Assembly (NCBI RefSeq): GCF_003595195.1 | Contig: NZ_CP032418.1 | Location: 2,228,001 to 2,292,000, forward strand | Source: Paenisporosarcina cavernae | Lineage (GTDB): Bacteria; Bacillota; Bacilli; Bacillales_A; Planococcaceae | DNA length: 64,000 nucleotides | Direction of reading: 5' to 3' | In this document: positions 1 to 8,577 of the stretch, one piece after another | How positions within the stretch are numbered: the stretch's first letter is position 1 | Layout of the letters: every line of letters begins with the position of its first letter | The notes under the pieces: generated by a model | What the model was told of the DNA's origin: nothing | Seen by the model: the letters and a program-made list of their open reading frames with translations, nothing else | Database searches by the model: none | Position numbers and translations under genes: made by a program

Positions 1-1093
1 CTCCGATTCGTCCTACTGCTGCAGCCATACCAGATCCAGTTCCACGAACAACGGTCTCATATTGCTCTGGAGTATATGCATATAGCGCACCCCACGCACC
101 TAGGTTAAAGAATGATAATAATGCACCTGAAGTTAATAAAATCCATGTTACATCTGCATTGCCGAAAATATACGCACTTAAAGCCGTTCCAAGTAAAAAG
201 CTTACTAACACAAATTTACGTCCAATTTTTTCAATTAACCAAGCGGCTAAGAAGTAACCAGGCAATTGAGCAATCGTCATTAATAACACATACTCAAAAC
301 TCTTAATAAGTGTAAAACCTTTGATAACCATTACACTTGGTAACCATAAAAACATTCCGTAATAAGAAAACACGACAGTGAACCACAAGATCCATAACAT
401 TAACGTGTTTTTCGTATACTTTTTGCTCCAGATTAATGCTAAGCGCTCTGTTATTGGTGGAACTTTTTCGCGCTTCGCCACGAATTGTGGAGAGTCTGGC
501 AATTTCAAACGAAGATAAACAGCATAAAACGCAGGCAGCGCCGTCAAAATTAATGCGATTTTCCAACCATTATCAAAGTTAGGAATAATAAAATAGGAAA
601 TAATTGCTGCTACTAACCAACCTGCTGCCCAAAAGCTTTCGAGTAAAACGACGATTCTGCCACGTTCTTTTGGCTCAACACTTTCAGATACTAGTGTAGA
701 CGCAACTGGAAGTTCGCCACCTAGTCCCATTCCAACGAAGAATCGTAAGATTAAAAACGCTGCAAGTGTTGTCGTAAATGCGGATAGTCCACTTGCGACT
801 GAAAATAATACCAAGGTCATAATGAATATTTGTTTTCGACCAATTTTATCTGCGAACATTCCGAAGACCATAGCACCTACTGCCATACCAATTGAGTTCA
901 CACTACCAATCCAGCCCATTTCTGCTGGAGTTAAGCTCCATTCTACTGCGAGCGCCGCGATGATGAATGATAAAATCCCCACGTCCATCGCATCGAACAT
1001 CCACCCTAATCCTGCGATCCCAAGCAATTTATTTCGACTAATTTCCTTTTCTGGTTTACTTTTAACGGCAGTTTCCGTTATTGCTGTTGTCAT
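1..1093 (-). CDS. niaP: MFS transporter, NiaP (niacin)-like, C-terminus cut by window edge
   Basis: This gene encodes a twelve-helix major facilitator transporter that resembles the NiaP/YceI niacin carriers. I translated it from the reverse strand. It starts MTTAITETAVKSKPEKE at the ATG ending at 1093, behind a good AAGGGG ribosome binding site, and stays open to base 1. About 364 residues are present and roughly 35 are probably missing. The sugar/acid-transporter motifs are visible: GMVFGMFADKIGRK-like in loop 2-3, and GLGGELPVAS followed by EPKERGR in the first half. The niacin assignment rests on overall resemblance plus the paired TGTC/GACA palindromes in its promoter region. Another aromatic-acid substrate is possible. 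Confidence 0.75.
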   Translation of the reverse strand, partial: MTTAITETAVKSKPEKEISRNKLLGIAGLGWMFDAMDVGILSFIIAALAVEWSLTPAEMGWIGSVNSIGMAVGAMVFGMFADKIGRKQIFIMTLVLFSVASGLSAFTTTLAAFLILRFFVGMGLGGELPVASTLVSESVEPKERGRIVVLLESFWAAGWLVAAIISYFIIPNFDNGWKIALILTALPAFYAVYLRLKLPDSPQFVAKREKVPPITERLALIWSKKYTKNTLMLWILWFTVVFSYYGMFLWLPSVMVIKGFTLIKSFEYVLLMTIAQLPGYFLAAWLIEKIGRKFVLVSFLLGTALSAYIFGNADVTWILLTSGALLSFFNLGAWGALYAYTPEQYETVVRGTGSGMAAAVGRIG

Positions 1094-1113
1094 TTCTACA
1101 TCCCCTTTTTATA

Positions 1114-1160
1114 GTGTCTTGACACTTGTCGCAACATCAGTATATTCCTGTCATGACAGA
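1114..1160. promoter_or_regulatory. Paired TGTC..GACA palindromes, candidate NiaR operators
   Basis: Two short palindromes lie directly upstream of the NiaP-like gene: GTGTCTTGACAC at 1114-1125 and CTGTCATGACAG at 1149-1160. Both have TGTC/GACA arms around a two-base centre. NiaR (YrxA) is the known niacin-responsive repressor of niaP and nad genes in Bacillales. The arm sequence fits my memory of its sites, but I could not check the published consensus. Confidence 0.45.
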
Positions 1161-1296
1161 TATACAATAGGATATTTGAAGACGGAATTTTCTGTTTTTC
1201 ATCTCTTTTCATTTACCCTACTGGATGGCTTATAAGCACGGAGAGTGAGGCTAATTGTGGCAGTCACAAATCTCAATGAATAAAACTTAAAATCTT

Positions 1297-1381
1297 TATC
1301 AAAATTGTATTATCAATCTACTTTTATCAGCGAGAAAGCCATTTCTATCAACCCTCGAGAGACTGCTATCAGCGGTTATTC
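1297..1381. repeat. Degenerate intergenic TATCA array (locus 1 of the 21-bp family)
   Basis: The 411-bp gap between the NiaP-like gene and zupT holds five TATCA words, starting at 1297, 1311, 1325, 1346 and 1377 (steps of 14, 14, 21 and 31). Read on the minus strand, two of them sit in the context CGCTGATA. This resembles the units at about 20.70 kb and is the most degenerate member of the family. A weak hairpin at 1393-1418 (CGCATCC/GGATGCG) and the zupT terminator follow. I see no gene in this gap. Confidence 0.45.
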
Positions 1382-1447
1382 CATTCTTTCGGCGCATCCG
1401 ATTTTTCGTTTGGATGCGTTGAATAAAGAATAGTTCTTTCCCTTTCA

Positions 1448-1481
1448 AGAAAAAATGCCACGAATCCTAGATTCGCGGCAT
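1448..1481 (-). terminator. Terminator of zupT
   Basis: A 12-bp stem with one mismatch (ATGCC.CGAATC arms) at 1455-1481 is followed on the minus strand by a run of T. It lies just after the zupT stop. Confidence 0.8.
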
Positions 1482-1504
1482 GAAGGAATATACATGTAGA
1501 TTGA

Positions 1505-2314
1505 TTAAATAAACAACACTAAACTGACAGCCATCACTGCCATTCCTGCAACTAATCCATAAATTGAATAGTGCGTTTCATCGTATTTTTGTGCTGCAGG
1601 TAATAACTCATCTAACGAGATAAAGACCATAATTCCTGCTACGGCTGCAAACACGACTCCAAACATGATGCCATTTAAGAAAGGCATCAAAAGTAAATAG
1701 GCAATTAGCGCACCCACTGGTTCCGATAAGCCCGAAATAAACGACCATTTAAAGGCTTTTTTTCGATTGCCGGTTGCATAGTAAAGAGGGATTGCTACTG
1801 CAATACCTTCTGGAATATTATGAATGGCGATTGCAAACGCGATTGCGATCCCTAAATTTGGATCTTGCATTGCTGACATGAAAGTGGCAATACCTTCAGG
1901 GAAATTGTGAATGCCTACCGCTAGAGCAGTGAAAATACCCATTCTCATTAACTTTGTGTATTCATCATTAGAAGGAGTTTTCTCCATATCTTCTACACCC
2001 TTCACTTCGTGAGGGTTTGTTGTTTTAGGAAGTAGTTTATCAATAAGTGCTATCACGAGTATTCCAAGGAAGAATCCTCCAATTGTTGCCCAATATCCTG
2101 GTTTTTCCCCAAGTTCGTCAACTAACGCCACTTTTGCTTTTACGAATATCTCCACTAACGAAACATAAATCATGACTCCCGCTGAAAACCCAAGTGAGAG
2201 AGACAGAAATTTTGTATTTGTGCGTTTCGTGACAAATGCAAGTAAACTTCCGATTCCCGTGGCTAAACCTGCGAGCAATGTTAAGCCAAGTGCAAATAGA
2301 ACATTTCCATCCAT
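1505..2314 (-). CDS. zupT: ZIP-family divalent metal transporter
   Basis: This gene encodes a 269-residue inner-membrane ZIP transporter that imports zinc, iron or manganese ions, close in length to E. coli ZupT (257). Around residues 133-165 it shows the two metal-binding helix motifs, HNFPEG and HNIPEG, which mark the ZupT/GufA branch. I chose the ATG at 2314 (MDGNVLFALG) because it has an AAGGA site, whereas the longer frame adds 21 non-membrane residues without one. A promoter and a possible MntR box precede it and a hairpin terminator follows, so it is probably a single-gene unit. Confidence 0.88.
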   Translation of the reverse strand: MDGNVLFALGLTLLAGLATGIGSLLAFVTKRTNTKFLSLSLGFSAGVMIYVSLVEIFVKAKVALVDELGEKPGYWATIGGFFLGILVIALIDKLLPKTTNPHEVKGVEDMEKTPSNDEYTKLMRMGIFTALAVGIHNFPEGIATFMSAMQDPNLGIAIAFAIAIHNIPEGIAVAIPLYYATGNRKKAFKWSFISGLSEPVGALIAYLLLMPFLNGIMFGVVFAAVAGIMVFISLDELLPAAQKYDETHYSIYGLVAGMAVMAVSLVLFI

Positions 2315-2348
2315 TACAAATCCTTCTTTCTGCGAACTTCTTAAGTGT

Positions 2349-2378
2349 AGTGTATGCGAAATGTTTCCTATATGCAAC
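2349..2378 (-). promoter_or_regulatory. zupT promoter with MntR-like box over the -35
   Basis: On the minus strand TTGCAT (2372-2377) and TACACT (2349-2354) are separated by 17 bp. The sequence at 2362-2378 (minus GTTGCATATAGGAAACA) resembles the manganese-repressor MntR box, TTTGCCTTAAGGAAACT in my memory, at 12 of 17 positions. It overlaps the -35, where a repressor would block RNA polymerase. Confidence 0.5.
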
Positions 2379-2505
2379 TTTTTTTAGTAAAGAAAACTTG
2401 AAATTTATTTTTCATCGCTTTTCTATGGCATTCCTGTATGTGAACTCGGCTTTTCTTTTCATACATCCACAAAATTTTTTCGACAGGTAAATGAAGTACA
2501 TCCCT

Positions 2506-3156
2506 TTAAACTAAATTATTCTTTAAAAACTCTCCTATCGCTGTCCAGTCTGCTATCATAGAGTCTTTTAAAGACGGTCGATAAAAAATAGAAGCTGGAT
2601 GAAGTGTCGGAATAAGCGTATAGTTTCGATTGGTCCATCCATAGTCGTTTCCTGCTAATTTTCTTATTTCATGAGAAATTACTTTTCCCTGATACTCTTT
2701 TAGTTTCCAATCCGGCCCCAACAACCGTGTAAAGCCAACTGATCCAACTGGAATAATGAGTTCCGGTTGAATATGTTCTATTTCATAATCAAGCACGCCA
2801 GCATGTGCTAAAATTTCTTTTTTTGTAGGAGGACGATTGTATTTTCGTTCAATTGTTGAACCGTCTCGCAACTTCTTCGTACCCCACCGATATGGTCGAC
2901 TTCTCACTGCACTTGTCATAAAAACATCATCTCGTGTGATTTCCGCAATTTCCATCATTTGTTCTAACACTTTCCCTGCACGTCCAATAAACGGAACGCC
3001 TTCCACTGCTTCATTTTCACCTGGAGCTTCACCAACAATCATGATTCGCACATTCGCAGACGCTTTGGAGATGACGAATCCTTCCACAGGTGCATCTCCC
3101 ATTCGTTCGATGGCTGTTTGTTGAATGTGATGTGGTATGTGAAACAAATCACTCAT
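2506..3156 (-). CDS. Uracil-DNA glycosylase, family 4-like without Fe-S cysteines
   Basis: This 216-residue protein belongs to the uracil-DNA glycosylase superfamily, which removes uracil from DNA. Motif A is GEAPGENEA (residues 42-50) and motif B is LHPAS (185-189), as in families 4/5. The protein contains no cysteine at all, so it cannot carry the 4Fe-4S cluster of classical family 4 enzymes. This cluster-less form is common in Bacillus. The start at 3156 follows AGAGG and overlaps the PAP2 stop by 8 bp (ATGAGTGA), suggesting translational coupling to that gene. The exact substrate range cannot be read from sequence. Confidence 0.82.
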   Translation of the reverse strand: MSDLFHIPHHIQQTAIERMGDAPVEGFVISKASANVRIMIVGEAPGENEAVEGVPFIGRAGKVLEQMMEIAEITRDDVFMTSAVRSRPYRWGTKKLRDGSTIERKYNRPPTKKEILAHAGVLDYEIEHIQPELIIPVGSVGFTRLLGPDWKLKEYQGKVISHEIRKLAGNDYGWTNRNYTLIPTLHPASIFYRPSLKDSMIADWTAIGEFLKNNLV

Positions 3157-3769
3157 ATCGCTTAGACCTCTTTCGTAACGAACGGTTAAGATATTCATAC
3201 CAATATACAACCACCATAAATAAGAAATATCCTATTGCCCATCCTGCAACGACATCAGTTCCATAGTGATGGTTTCCAGCGATTCGTGATAAGCCTATGA
3301 GGATGGTTAATACACTTGCAACTATCCAAATGACCACGGATTTTTTTCGATCATCGATATACTCAGACGCAAAATAAGCCACTGTAAATAAATATAAGAT
3401 ACTAATCATGGCATGTCCGGACGGAAAGCTATAGCTAGTTAGTTGATGAGGTAATTCCGGTCGAACCCTTGCAACATATTCTTTGATCGCATTGTTCAAA
3501 AATGCACCACCTGCAACGGTTATTAAAACAAAAATAAGGCCCCGATAATTTTTCTTTAGAAATAAAAATACTAATAGAATGAGTGAGACCATAATGACAA
3601 ACCATGGGTCTCCAAATAAGGAGAAAAAATTAATTTCTTTTATTCCTAAAAACATTTCACTTGCCCACTTGTCGAATGCTACCATCGTATCGTTTGAAAA
3701 ATTAAAAAATAATAGTAGAAAACCTATTAGTGCTATGGCTGCCGTTGATACTCTTATAAAATCTTTCAT
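3149..3769 (-). CDS. PAP2-family membrane phosphatase
   Basis: This 206-residue polytopic membrane protein is of the PAP2 (type 2 phosphatidic acid phosphatase) family. It would hydrolyse lipid phosphates such as undecaprenyl pyrophosphate or phosphatidylglycerol phosphate on the outer membrane face. All three phosphatase motifs are present: KEYVARVRP, PSGHA and SRIAGNHHYGTD, with both catalytic histidines. The ATG at 3769 is preferred over the GTG at 3778 because AGAGGTGG is well spaced from it. It is the first gene of a two-gene unit with the overlapping glycosylase. Confidence 0.88.
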   Translation of the reverse strand: MKDFIRVSTAAIALIGFLLLFFNFSNDTMVAFDKWASEMFLGIKEINFFSLFGDPWFVIMVSLILLVFLFLKKNYRGLIFVLITVAGGAFLNNAIKEYVARVRPELPHQLTSYSFPSGHAMISILYLFTVAYFASEYIDDRKKSVVIWIVASVLTILIGLSRIAGNHHYGTDVVAGWAIGYFLFMVVVYWYEYLNRSLRKRSKRYE

Positions 3770-3821
3770 ATTTACCACCTCTCATGTGACTGAATCATAA
3801 GAACTATTTACCCCTTTTTGC

Positions 3822-3846
3822 GTTTAGGTAACGTAATGGGAGGTAT
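3822..3846 (+). promoter_or_regulatory. Sigma-B-like promoter of yflT
   Basis: GTTTAG (3822-3827) is followed after 13 bp by AGGTAT (3841-3846), close to the sigma-B consensus GTTT(A/T)(A/T)-N12-15-GGG(A/T)A(A/T). This fits the general stress gene that follows. Confidence 0.6.
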
Positions 3847-3887
3847 TTATATTGTTGTAAGCTAGTTTTGAAGGAGGAATTCAGATT

Positions 3888-4232
3888 ATGACAGTTCATT
3901 ACAAAGAATATGTTAGTGATGCAGAAGCAATCCGTGGAATTCAAGAAATCAAAACAAAAGGTGTTCATGAAAATGATATTTATGTTTTAACTCATGAAGA
4001 TCGGCGTACAGATGATGTAGCGGAGGCAGCCGATGCTAACACAGTTGGAATGGAAGAAACAGGTTTTGGAACTGCTATGGCAAACGTCTTCCGCAAAAAA
4101 GGTGACGAGCTCCGTTCCCAATTCCAAGAATTAGGGTTCAGCCAACCAGAAGCAGAACGACTTGAAGAAAAGTTAGATCAGAATAAAGTAGTGGTGGTTG
4201 TAAAAAACCCTCCTACCAATTTCACCATGTAA
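3888..4232 (+). CDS. yflT: General stress protein 17M-like (YflT)
   Basis: This 114-residue soluble protein contains the YflT/heat-induced stress domain: an N-terminal beta-alpha segment (YVSDAEAIRGIQEIKTKGVHENDIYVLTHE region) and a helical C-terminal half rich in Glu and Lys. The B. subtilis relative belongs to the sigma-B general stress regulon, but its molecular role is unknown. A GGAGG site precedes the ATG, a sigma-B-like promoter lies 42 bp upstream and a strong terminator follows, so it is an independent unit. Confidence 0.85.
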   Translation: MTVHYKEYVSDAEAIRGIQEIKTKGVHENDIYVLTHEDRRTDDVAEAADANTVGMEETGFGTAMANVFRKKGDELRSQFQELGFSQPEAERLEEKLDQNKVVVVVKNPPTNFTM

Positions 4233-4247
4233 GTAAAAATATGTATA

Positions 4248-4287
4248 AAAACGAGCAAGAAATCCCCCCCGATTTCTTGCTCGTTTT
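4248..4287. terminator. Strong bidirectional terminator
   Basis: CGAGCAAGAAATC (4252-4264) pairs perfectly with 4271-4283 across a C6 loop, flanked by A4 and T4. This 17-bp stem ends yflT; the convergent esterase gene stops about 115 bp further on. Confidence 0.9.
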
Positions 4288-4403
4288 ACGTGTTGCATGA
4301 ATTTTTTCAACGTACCACTCTTTACACTCGTTTAATCCTTGAATACGAAATAAATAACATACTCTATTGAGTTACCTTATCTGGCAAAGTTGATTTGCAC
4401 ATT

Positions 4404-5012
4404 CTAAGCAAATAATGTCGTGTACCACTTTTTCGCTTCATCTAATTCAGCATAGCTTAACTGATGTCCTTGATTGTCCCAAAAGGTTTCAACACTTGCT
4501 CCTGCATTTTGTAGAAGAGCTTGTAAGTCTTCTGTTTCCTGTGGAGGACATATTGGATCATTTTTCCCTGCCGCAATAAAGACATTTTTTCCATCTAAAT
4601 TTGGTAAATCTATTCCTCTCCGAGGTACCATCGGATGATGTAAAATTGCTCCGCGAAGAGACTCCGCGCGATGAAATAGCATGCTAGATGCTATATTTGC
4701 ACCGTTAGAATATCCAACTGCCACCACGTTATGTCGATCAAACTCATATTTTTCTGCTGACTCTGTAATAAAGTCATCGAGTTCTTTTGTACGAAAAATC
4801 AAATCTTCTTCATCAAAGATTCCTTCTGCAAGACGACGGAAAAAACGAGGCATGCCATTTTCAGAGACATTTCCTCTCACACTTAACAACGAAGCGGTAT
4901 CATCTAAACGTTCTGCTAACGGAAGTAAATCACGTTCTGTTCCGCCAGTACCATGCAAAAGCAGTAATACCGGCTTCATTGGATCTGTCCCTTTTGTAAA
5001 TACATGAATCAT
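4404..5012 (-). CDS. Alpha/beta-hydrolase, carboxylesterase (MhqD/YodD-like)
   Basis: This 202-residue cytoplasmic esterase of the phospholipase/carboxylesterase family has an oxyanion-type LLHGTGG near the start, a nucleophile elbow GYSNGA (about residues 99-104), an acid in AGKNDPICP and the catalytic histidine in GHQLS near the end. Relatives such as MhqD are induced by quinones, but nothing here proves that. The ATG at 5012 follows GGAGG and lies 13 bp after the lipoprotein stop, so the two are probably co-transcribed. Confidence 0.82.
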   Translation of the reverse strand: MIHVFTKGTDPMKPVLLLLHGTGGTERDLLPLAERLDDTASLLSVRGNVSENGMPRFFRRLAEGIFDEEDLIFRTKELDDFITESAEKYEFDRHNVVAVGYSNGANIASSMLFHRAESLRGAILHHPMVPRRGIDLPNLDGKNVFIAAGKNDPICPPQETEDLQALLQNAGASVETFWDNQGHQLSYAELDEAKKWYTTLFA

Positions 5013-5025
5013 CTGAAAGTCCTCC

Positions 5026-5874
5026 CTAAAGTTCGTTTGCTTCCTTCTTCACGTCATCGGGTACTTTTATTTCATCAAGCTCATTAAACTTTCCATATGT
5101 GGATTTCATGTCTTGTGTAATTTTCATTGATTGGCCATTTGATTCCACATTCATTGCCATTTGAACATCCATTTTAGTCACATAAAACGTTTTCTTATCA
5201 ATTTCGATGACATAATGGATGGATTCAATGTCCATATTATCAAGAAACTCTTGTTCTCCAGCACCCATTTCTGACATGCTTTTCATTTGCTTTTCGATTA
5301 ACGACTTAAATTGATCGCCTTTTGAATCGAGTGTTAAGACGTAATGATTAGCAGTTTGTTCAAAGGTAAAATCCTTTTTATACTCTTCTAAGTCCTGTAA
5401 TTGTTTCGAAGGATCCGCTTGAGAAGTGGAGGACTTTAATAACTTATCCGACATTTCTTTCGGTAATTTCGACCACATATCCGAAAGTCCGTCGTAAATG
5501 TAGAAGCCTTCCTCCGTTAAATAACTTTCATTCTCATATTTCTGGGGCTCGCCAGTATCAGAACTAGTAGACGAAGACGTAGTTCCTTTTTGGTAAACCG
5601 CTAAAGGCGATGTTTGCAAATTCATCGTCGTATCCGATTTCGTGACAAACTCCATTTCTTCTTCTCCGACAAGCATGGTTTGTTGCGAGCTAATTTCCGA
5701 TTGGAGATTTTTAATGTCTGCTGATTTTTCTTGTGTTTTTGCAAATACTTCTTCTAGTGTCAATTCACTCGTTTGTTCTTTCGTTACACCGTCTGTCGGT
5801 GTAGCAGAGTCGTTACAAGCACTTAATAATAATACACTGGCTAATACTCCAGTAATCCATCGTTTGTTTTTCAA
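5026..5874 (-). CDS. Lipoprotein, DUF6612-like
   Basis: This 282-residue secreted lipoprotein starts MKNKRWITGVLASVLLLSAC; LLSAC is a canonical lipobox, so the mature protein begins at Cys20 and is anchored outside the membrane. The mature part has a Ser/Thr/Gln-rich linker and a long beta-rich domain of the LolA/DUF6612 type. The start is a TTG at 5874, chosen because GGAG lies 9 bp upstream and the signal peptide begins there. No enzymatic residues are recognisable. It is the first gene of a pair with the downstream esterase. Confidence 0.75.
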   Translation of the reverse strand: MKNKRWITGVLASVLLLSACNDSATPTDGVTKEQTSELTLEEVFAKTQEKSADIKNLQSEISSQQTMLVGEEEMEFVTKSDTTMNLQTSPLAVYQKGTTSSSTSSDTGEPQKYENESYLTEEGFYIYDGLSDMWSKLPKEMSDKLLKSSTSQADPSKQLQDLEEYKKDFTFEQTANHYVLTLDSKGDQFKSLIEKQMKSMSEMGAGEQEFLDNMDIESIHYVIEIDKKTFYVTKMDVQMAMNVESNGQSMKITQDMKSTYGKFNELDEIKVPDDVKKEANEL

Positions 5875-5968
5875 CCATTCCAGCTCCAATCATCATATTA
5901 AATTTCTATCTTCTATTGTACCTATCTCCTACTTGATTCTCTAGAGAAGAAATAGAATTTTCTTATTT

Positions 5969-8077
5969 TTAGTACTTCGTTCGCATTAATCGTAAGGAGT
6001 TAAGTACTACTAATAATGTAGCCCCTACATCCGCAAAAATGGCGAGCCAAAGTGTTAGCCAACCTGGAATGATCAACAAGAGCGCGACTACTTTTAATAA
6101 AAAGGCAAAGAGTACATTTTGATAAATAATTCGAACCGTTTTCCGACTTAATGCAATCGTATATGGTAGTTTCTCTAAATCATCTGCCATTAAAGCAATG
6201 TCTGCTGTTTCTAGCGCTGTATCTGTCCCTGCTCCGCCCATTGCAATTCCAACAGAAGCAGCAGCGAGTGCTGGTGCATCATTCACACCATCTCCAACCA
6301 TCGCAACTTTCCCGTGGTTTTCTTGTAGTTCTTTTACTGCGGCAAGCTTTTGTTCGGGCATTAGCGCTGCTCGAATATCTGCGACTCCTACTCGATTTCC
6401 GATCGCATTTGCTGTTCTAACGTTATCTCCAGTAAGAAGTACCGTTCGACTTATCCCTAACTCGGACAATTTCGAAATGATACTTGCCGAAGTATCTCTT
6501 ACTTTATCTTCTATCCCAAATAACGCGAGTATTTCCTCCTCTGTTCCAAATAGAACTACAGTTTTTCCTTGTTGTTGCAAGAAAGAAATCGTCTCATTCA
6601 CTTCCGATTGGATGGTCATTTTTTCTTGGAATAAAGAAGGACTTCCAATGAAATACTCTCTTTCATTTACTCGTGCGACAGCACCTCTACCTGTGAAGGA
6701 TTGGAAAGAAGTGACAGCAGGAAATTCCGTTATCGATTCCCTTGCTTTATTCACAATAGCATTCGCTAAGGGATGCTTTGATTGTTGCTCTATCGCCGCA
6801 GCAATTTGAAGCGTTTGGACTTCCGGAAACTCTCCTACAATTTGCAGGTCGGTTACAACCGGACGACCTTCTGTTAAGGTTCCAGTTTTATCAAATGCAA
6901 TAACGGATAATCGACCGGTTTCTTCTAAGTGAACGCCACCTTTAATCAACACACCATTTCTAGCTGCATTTCCAATCGCCGTGACGATTGCAACTGGTGT
7001 CGAGACAACGAGTGCACATGGGCAACCAACGACTAATACAGCAAGCCCACGGTAAATCCATTCACTCCAATCCGATGCCATAAATACTGGCGGAATAATC
7101 ATAACCATGGCTGCGATCGCCATAATTGCAGGAGTATAATAGGTTGCGAAACGATCAACAAATGCTTGAGAAGGTGCTTTCTCTGCTTGCGCTTCCTCGA
7201 CTAAATGAATAATTTTCGCAATCGTCGTATCTTCCACTCGTTTCGTGATTTCTATATCCAAGACGCCTTCTTCATTCAACGTTCCGGCAAACACTTCATC
7301 ACCTATCATTTTCGCAATAGGCATAGACTCTCCCGTGATGGCAGCTTGATTAACAGAAGATGTTCCCGATTGGATGATTCCATCCATCGGAATTTTTTCC
7401 CCTGGTCGAACAACAATCGTTTGACCAATGACTAAATCATCCACGTCTACTTCCACGAACTCATTGCCTTTTCGAACCGTTGCTTTCGTTGGTGCAATTT
7501 TCATCAACGACTGAATGGAATGACGAGCTTTATCCATGGAGTATGTCTCTAACGCTTCACTAATCGCGAATAAAAATACCACAAAGGCACCTTCGCCCCA
7601 CTCTCCAATGAGCGCGGCCCCAATAATGGCAATCGTCATCAGTGTTTTCATATCAAATCGGACGCGAACAAAATTTTGTACACCTGTGGTTAATAAACGA
7701 TAGCCCCCAATGACGATTGAAATAGCATATAACGAGATGGTCATCCAGTCTCCTTCACCATTCAACCAAGTAGAAAGACTACCCAGAAGAAGAAAAAGGA
7801 AAGACATTACAGTTGATCTCGTCTCTTCTTTCTTCCAAAACGGTATTTTTTCGTCTACGACACGACTTTTTTCCGGAAATACTTTGATGCCATCGAATGC
7901 ACCCGCTTTTTCTAGCTCTTCAATTGTGACATCCCCAACGACTGTTAGCTTGGATGCACCAAAATTAAGTTGAACCGTCTCTACTGCGGGAATTGCTTGC
8001 ACATTCCGTTCAAAAGTAGCTGCACAACTAGTACATGATAAGTTTTGAAGGCGATAGATTGTTTTATCTTGTTCCAT
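5969..8077 (-). CDS. cadA: Heavy-metal P1B-type ATPase (Cd/Zn/Pb efflux)
   Basis: This 702-residue metal-exporting P-type ATPase has an N-terminal heavy-metal domain with LSCTSCAA (Cys15, Cys18). It is followed by membrane helices, the CPC transport site in VGCPCAL (about residue 350), the phosphorylation motif DKTGTLTEG (about 390), the SKHPLA histidine-proline motif and GDGVNDAPAL. CPC with a single HMA fits zinc/cadmium/lead export from the cytoplasm. Its start overlaps the regulator gene by 14 bp, so the two form a cadCA operon read from one metal-responsive promoter. Confidence 0.93.
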   Translation of the reverse strand: MEQDKTIYRLQNLSCTSCAATFERNVQAIPAVETVQLNFGASKLTVVGDVTIEELEKAGAFDGIKVFPEKSRVVDEKIPFWKKEETRSTVMSFLFLLLGSLSTWLNGEGDWMTISLYAISIVIGGYRLLTTGVQNFVRVRFDMKTLMTIAIIGAALIGEWGEGAFVVFLFAISEALETYSMDKARHSIQSLMKIAPTKATVRKGNEFVEVDVDDLVIGQTIVVRPGEKIPMDGIIQSGTSSVNQAAITGESMPIAKMIGDEVFAGTLNEEGVLDIEITKRVEDTTIAKIIHLVEEAQAEKAPSQAFVDRFATYYTPAIMAIAAMVMIIPPVFMASDWSEWIYRGLAVLVVGCPCALVVSTPVAIVTAIGNAARNGVLIKGGVHLEETGRLSVIAFDKTGTLTEGRPVVTDLQIVGEFPEVQTLQIAAAIEQQSKHPLANAIVNKARESITEFPAVTSFQSFTGRGAVARVNEREYFIGSPSLFQEKMTIQSEVNETISFLQQQGKTVVLFGTEEEILALFGIEDKVRDTSASIISKLSELGISRTVLLTGDNVRTANAIGNRVGVADIRAALMPEQKLAAVKELQENHGKVAMVGDGVNDAPALAAASVGIAMGGAGTDTALETADIALMADDLEKLPYTIALSRKTVRIIYQNVLFAFLLKVVALLLIIPGWLTLWLAIFADVGATLLVVLNSLRLMRTKY

Positions 8078-8438
8078 GGGAAATTCCTTCTTTCGAATGC
8101 TCTAACGCAATGTTCACTAATTGGTGAACATGATCATCAGCTAGGGAATAAAACACCAATTTTCCTTCTTTTCGATATTTTGCTAACTTTCCATTTCGTA
8201 AATAACGTAAGTGATGAGATGCAGTCGCTGTCGTCGATCCAATGACATGCGCCACGTCACACACACACATCTCTTTTTCCAGTGTTAATGCATATGCAAT
8301 CTTCAAGCGCGTCGCATCTGCAAGTGCCTTAAAAAGAAGCTCCACTCCATTTGTGTCCTGTAATCTTGGTGTCACTCTATTCACAAGCGCTTCATCAAAA
8401 CACGCAACTTCACACACATCTAGCTCTTTCGTTTTCAT
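8064..8438 (-). CDS. cadC: ArsR/SmtB-family metal sensor repressor
   Basis: This 124-residue winged-helix repressor of the CadC type binds operator DNA and releases it on Cd, Pb or Zn. It has the N-terminal pair VCEVAC and the alpha-3 motif CVCD, which together supply the four thiols of the CadC alpha-3N site. The recognition region reads STTATASHHLRYL. The ATG at 8438 follows GGAG at 7 bp; the longer frame adds five residues without support. It sits first in the operon, directly downstream of its presumed operator. Confidence 0.9.
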   Translation of the reverse strand: MKTKELDVCEVACFDEALVNRVTPRLQDTNGVELLFKALADATRLKIAYALTLEKEMCVCDVAHVIGSTTATASHHLRYLRNGKLAKYRKEGKLVFYSLADDHVHQLVNIALEHSKEGISHGTR

Positions 8439-8453
8439 ATTTGCACTCCTCAT

Positions 8454-8510
8454 TCAAATATTCGTTTGATTGTTTGAACTTAGTGTATGCAACTACCACC
8501 AAGAAGTCAA
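8454..8510 (-). promoter_or_regulatory. cadCA promoter and CadC-like operator
   Basis: On the minus strand TTGACT (8505-8510) and TACACT (8482-8487) are 17 bp apart. Just downstream, TCAAA-N6-TTTGA at 8454-8469 is an inverted repeat like the cadO of plasmid pI258, placed between the start of transcription and the cadC ribosome binding site. Confidence 0.75.
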
Positions 8511-8532
8511 CTGCTTCAAGGCGACAAAAATA

Positions 8533-8553
8533 GCCATGAACAATGTTCATGGC
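8533..8553 (-). terminator. Terminator of nos
   Basis: A perfect 10-bp stem (GCCATGAACA/TGTTCATGGC) with a one-base centre is followed by TATTTTT on the minus strand, 25 bp after the NOS stop. Confidence 0.8.
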
Positions 8554-8577
8554 ATACATTTACGAAAATATAGGGTC

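Noticed and set aside
822-1235. 137-codon plus-strand frame over the start of the NiaP-like gene
   Set aside because: It lies antisense to a clear MFS protein and runs through its promoter.
6198-6809. 203-codon frame antisense to cadA
   Set aside because: cadA is intact with all motifs on the other strand; this frame is a shadow with no start signal or domain.
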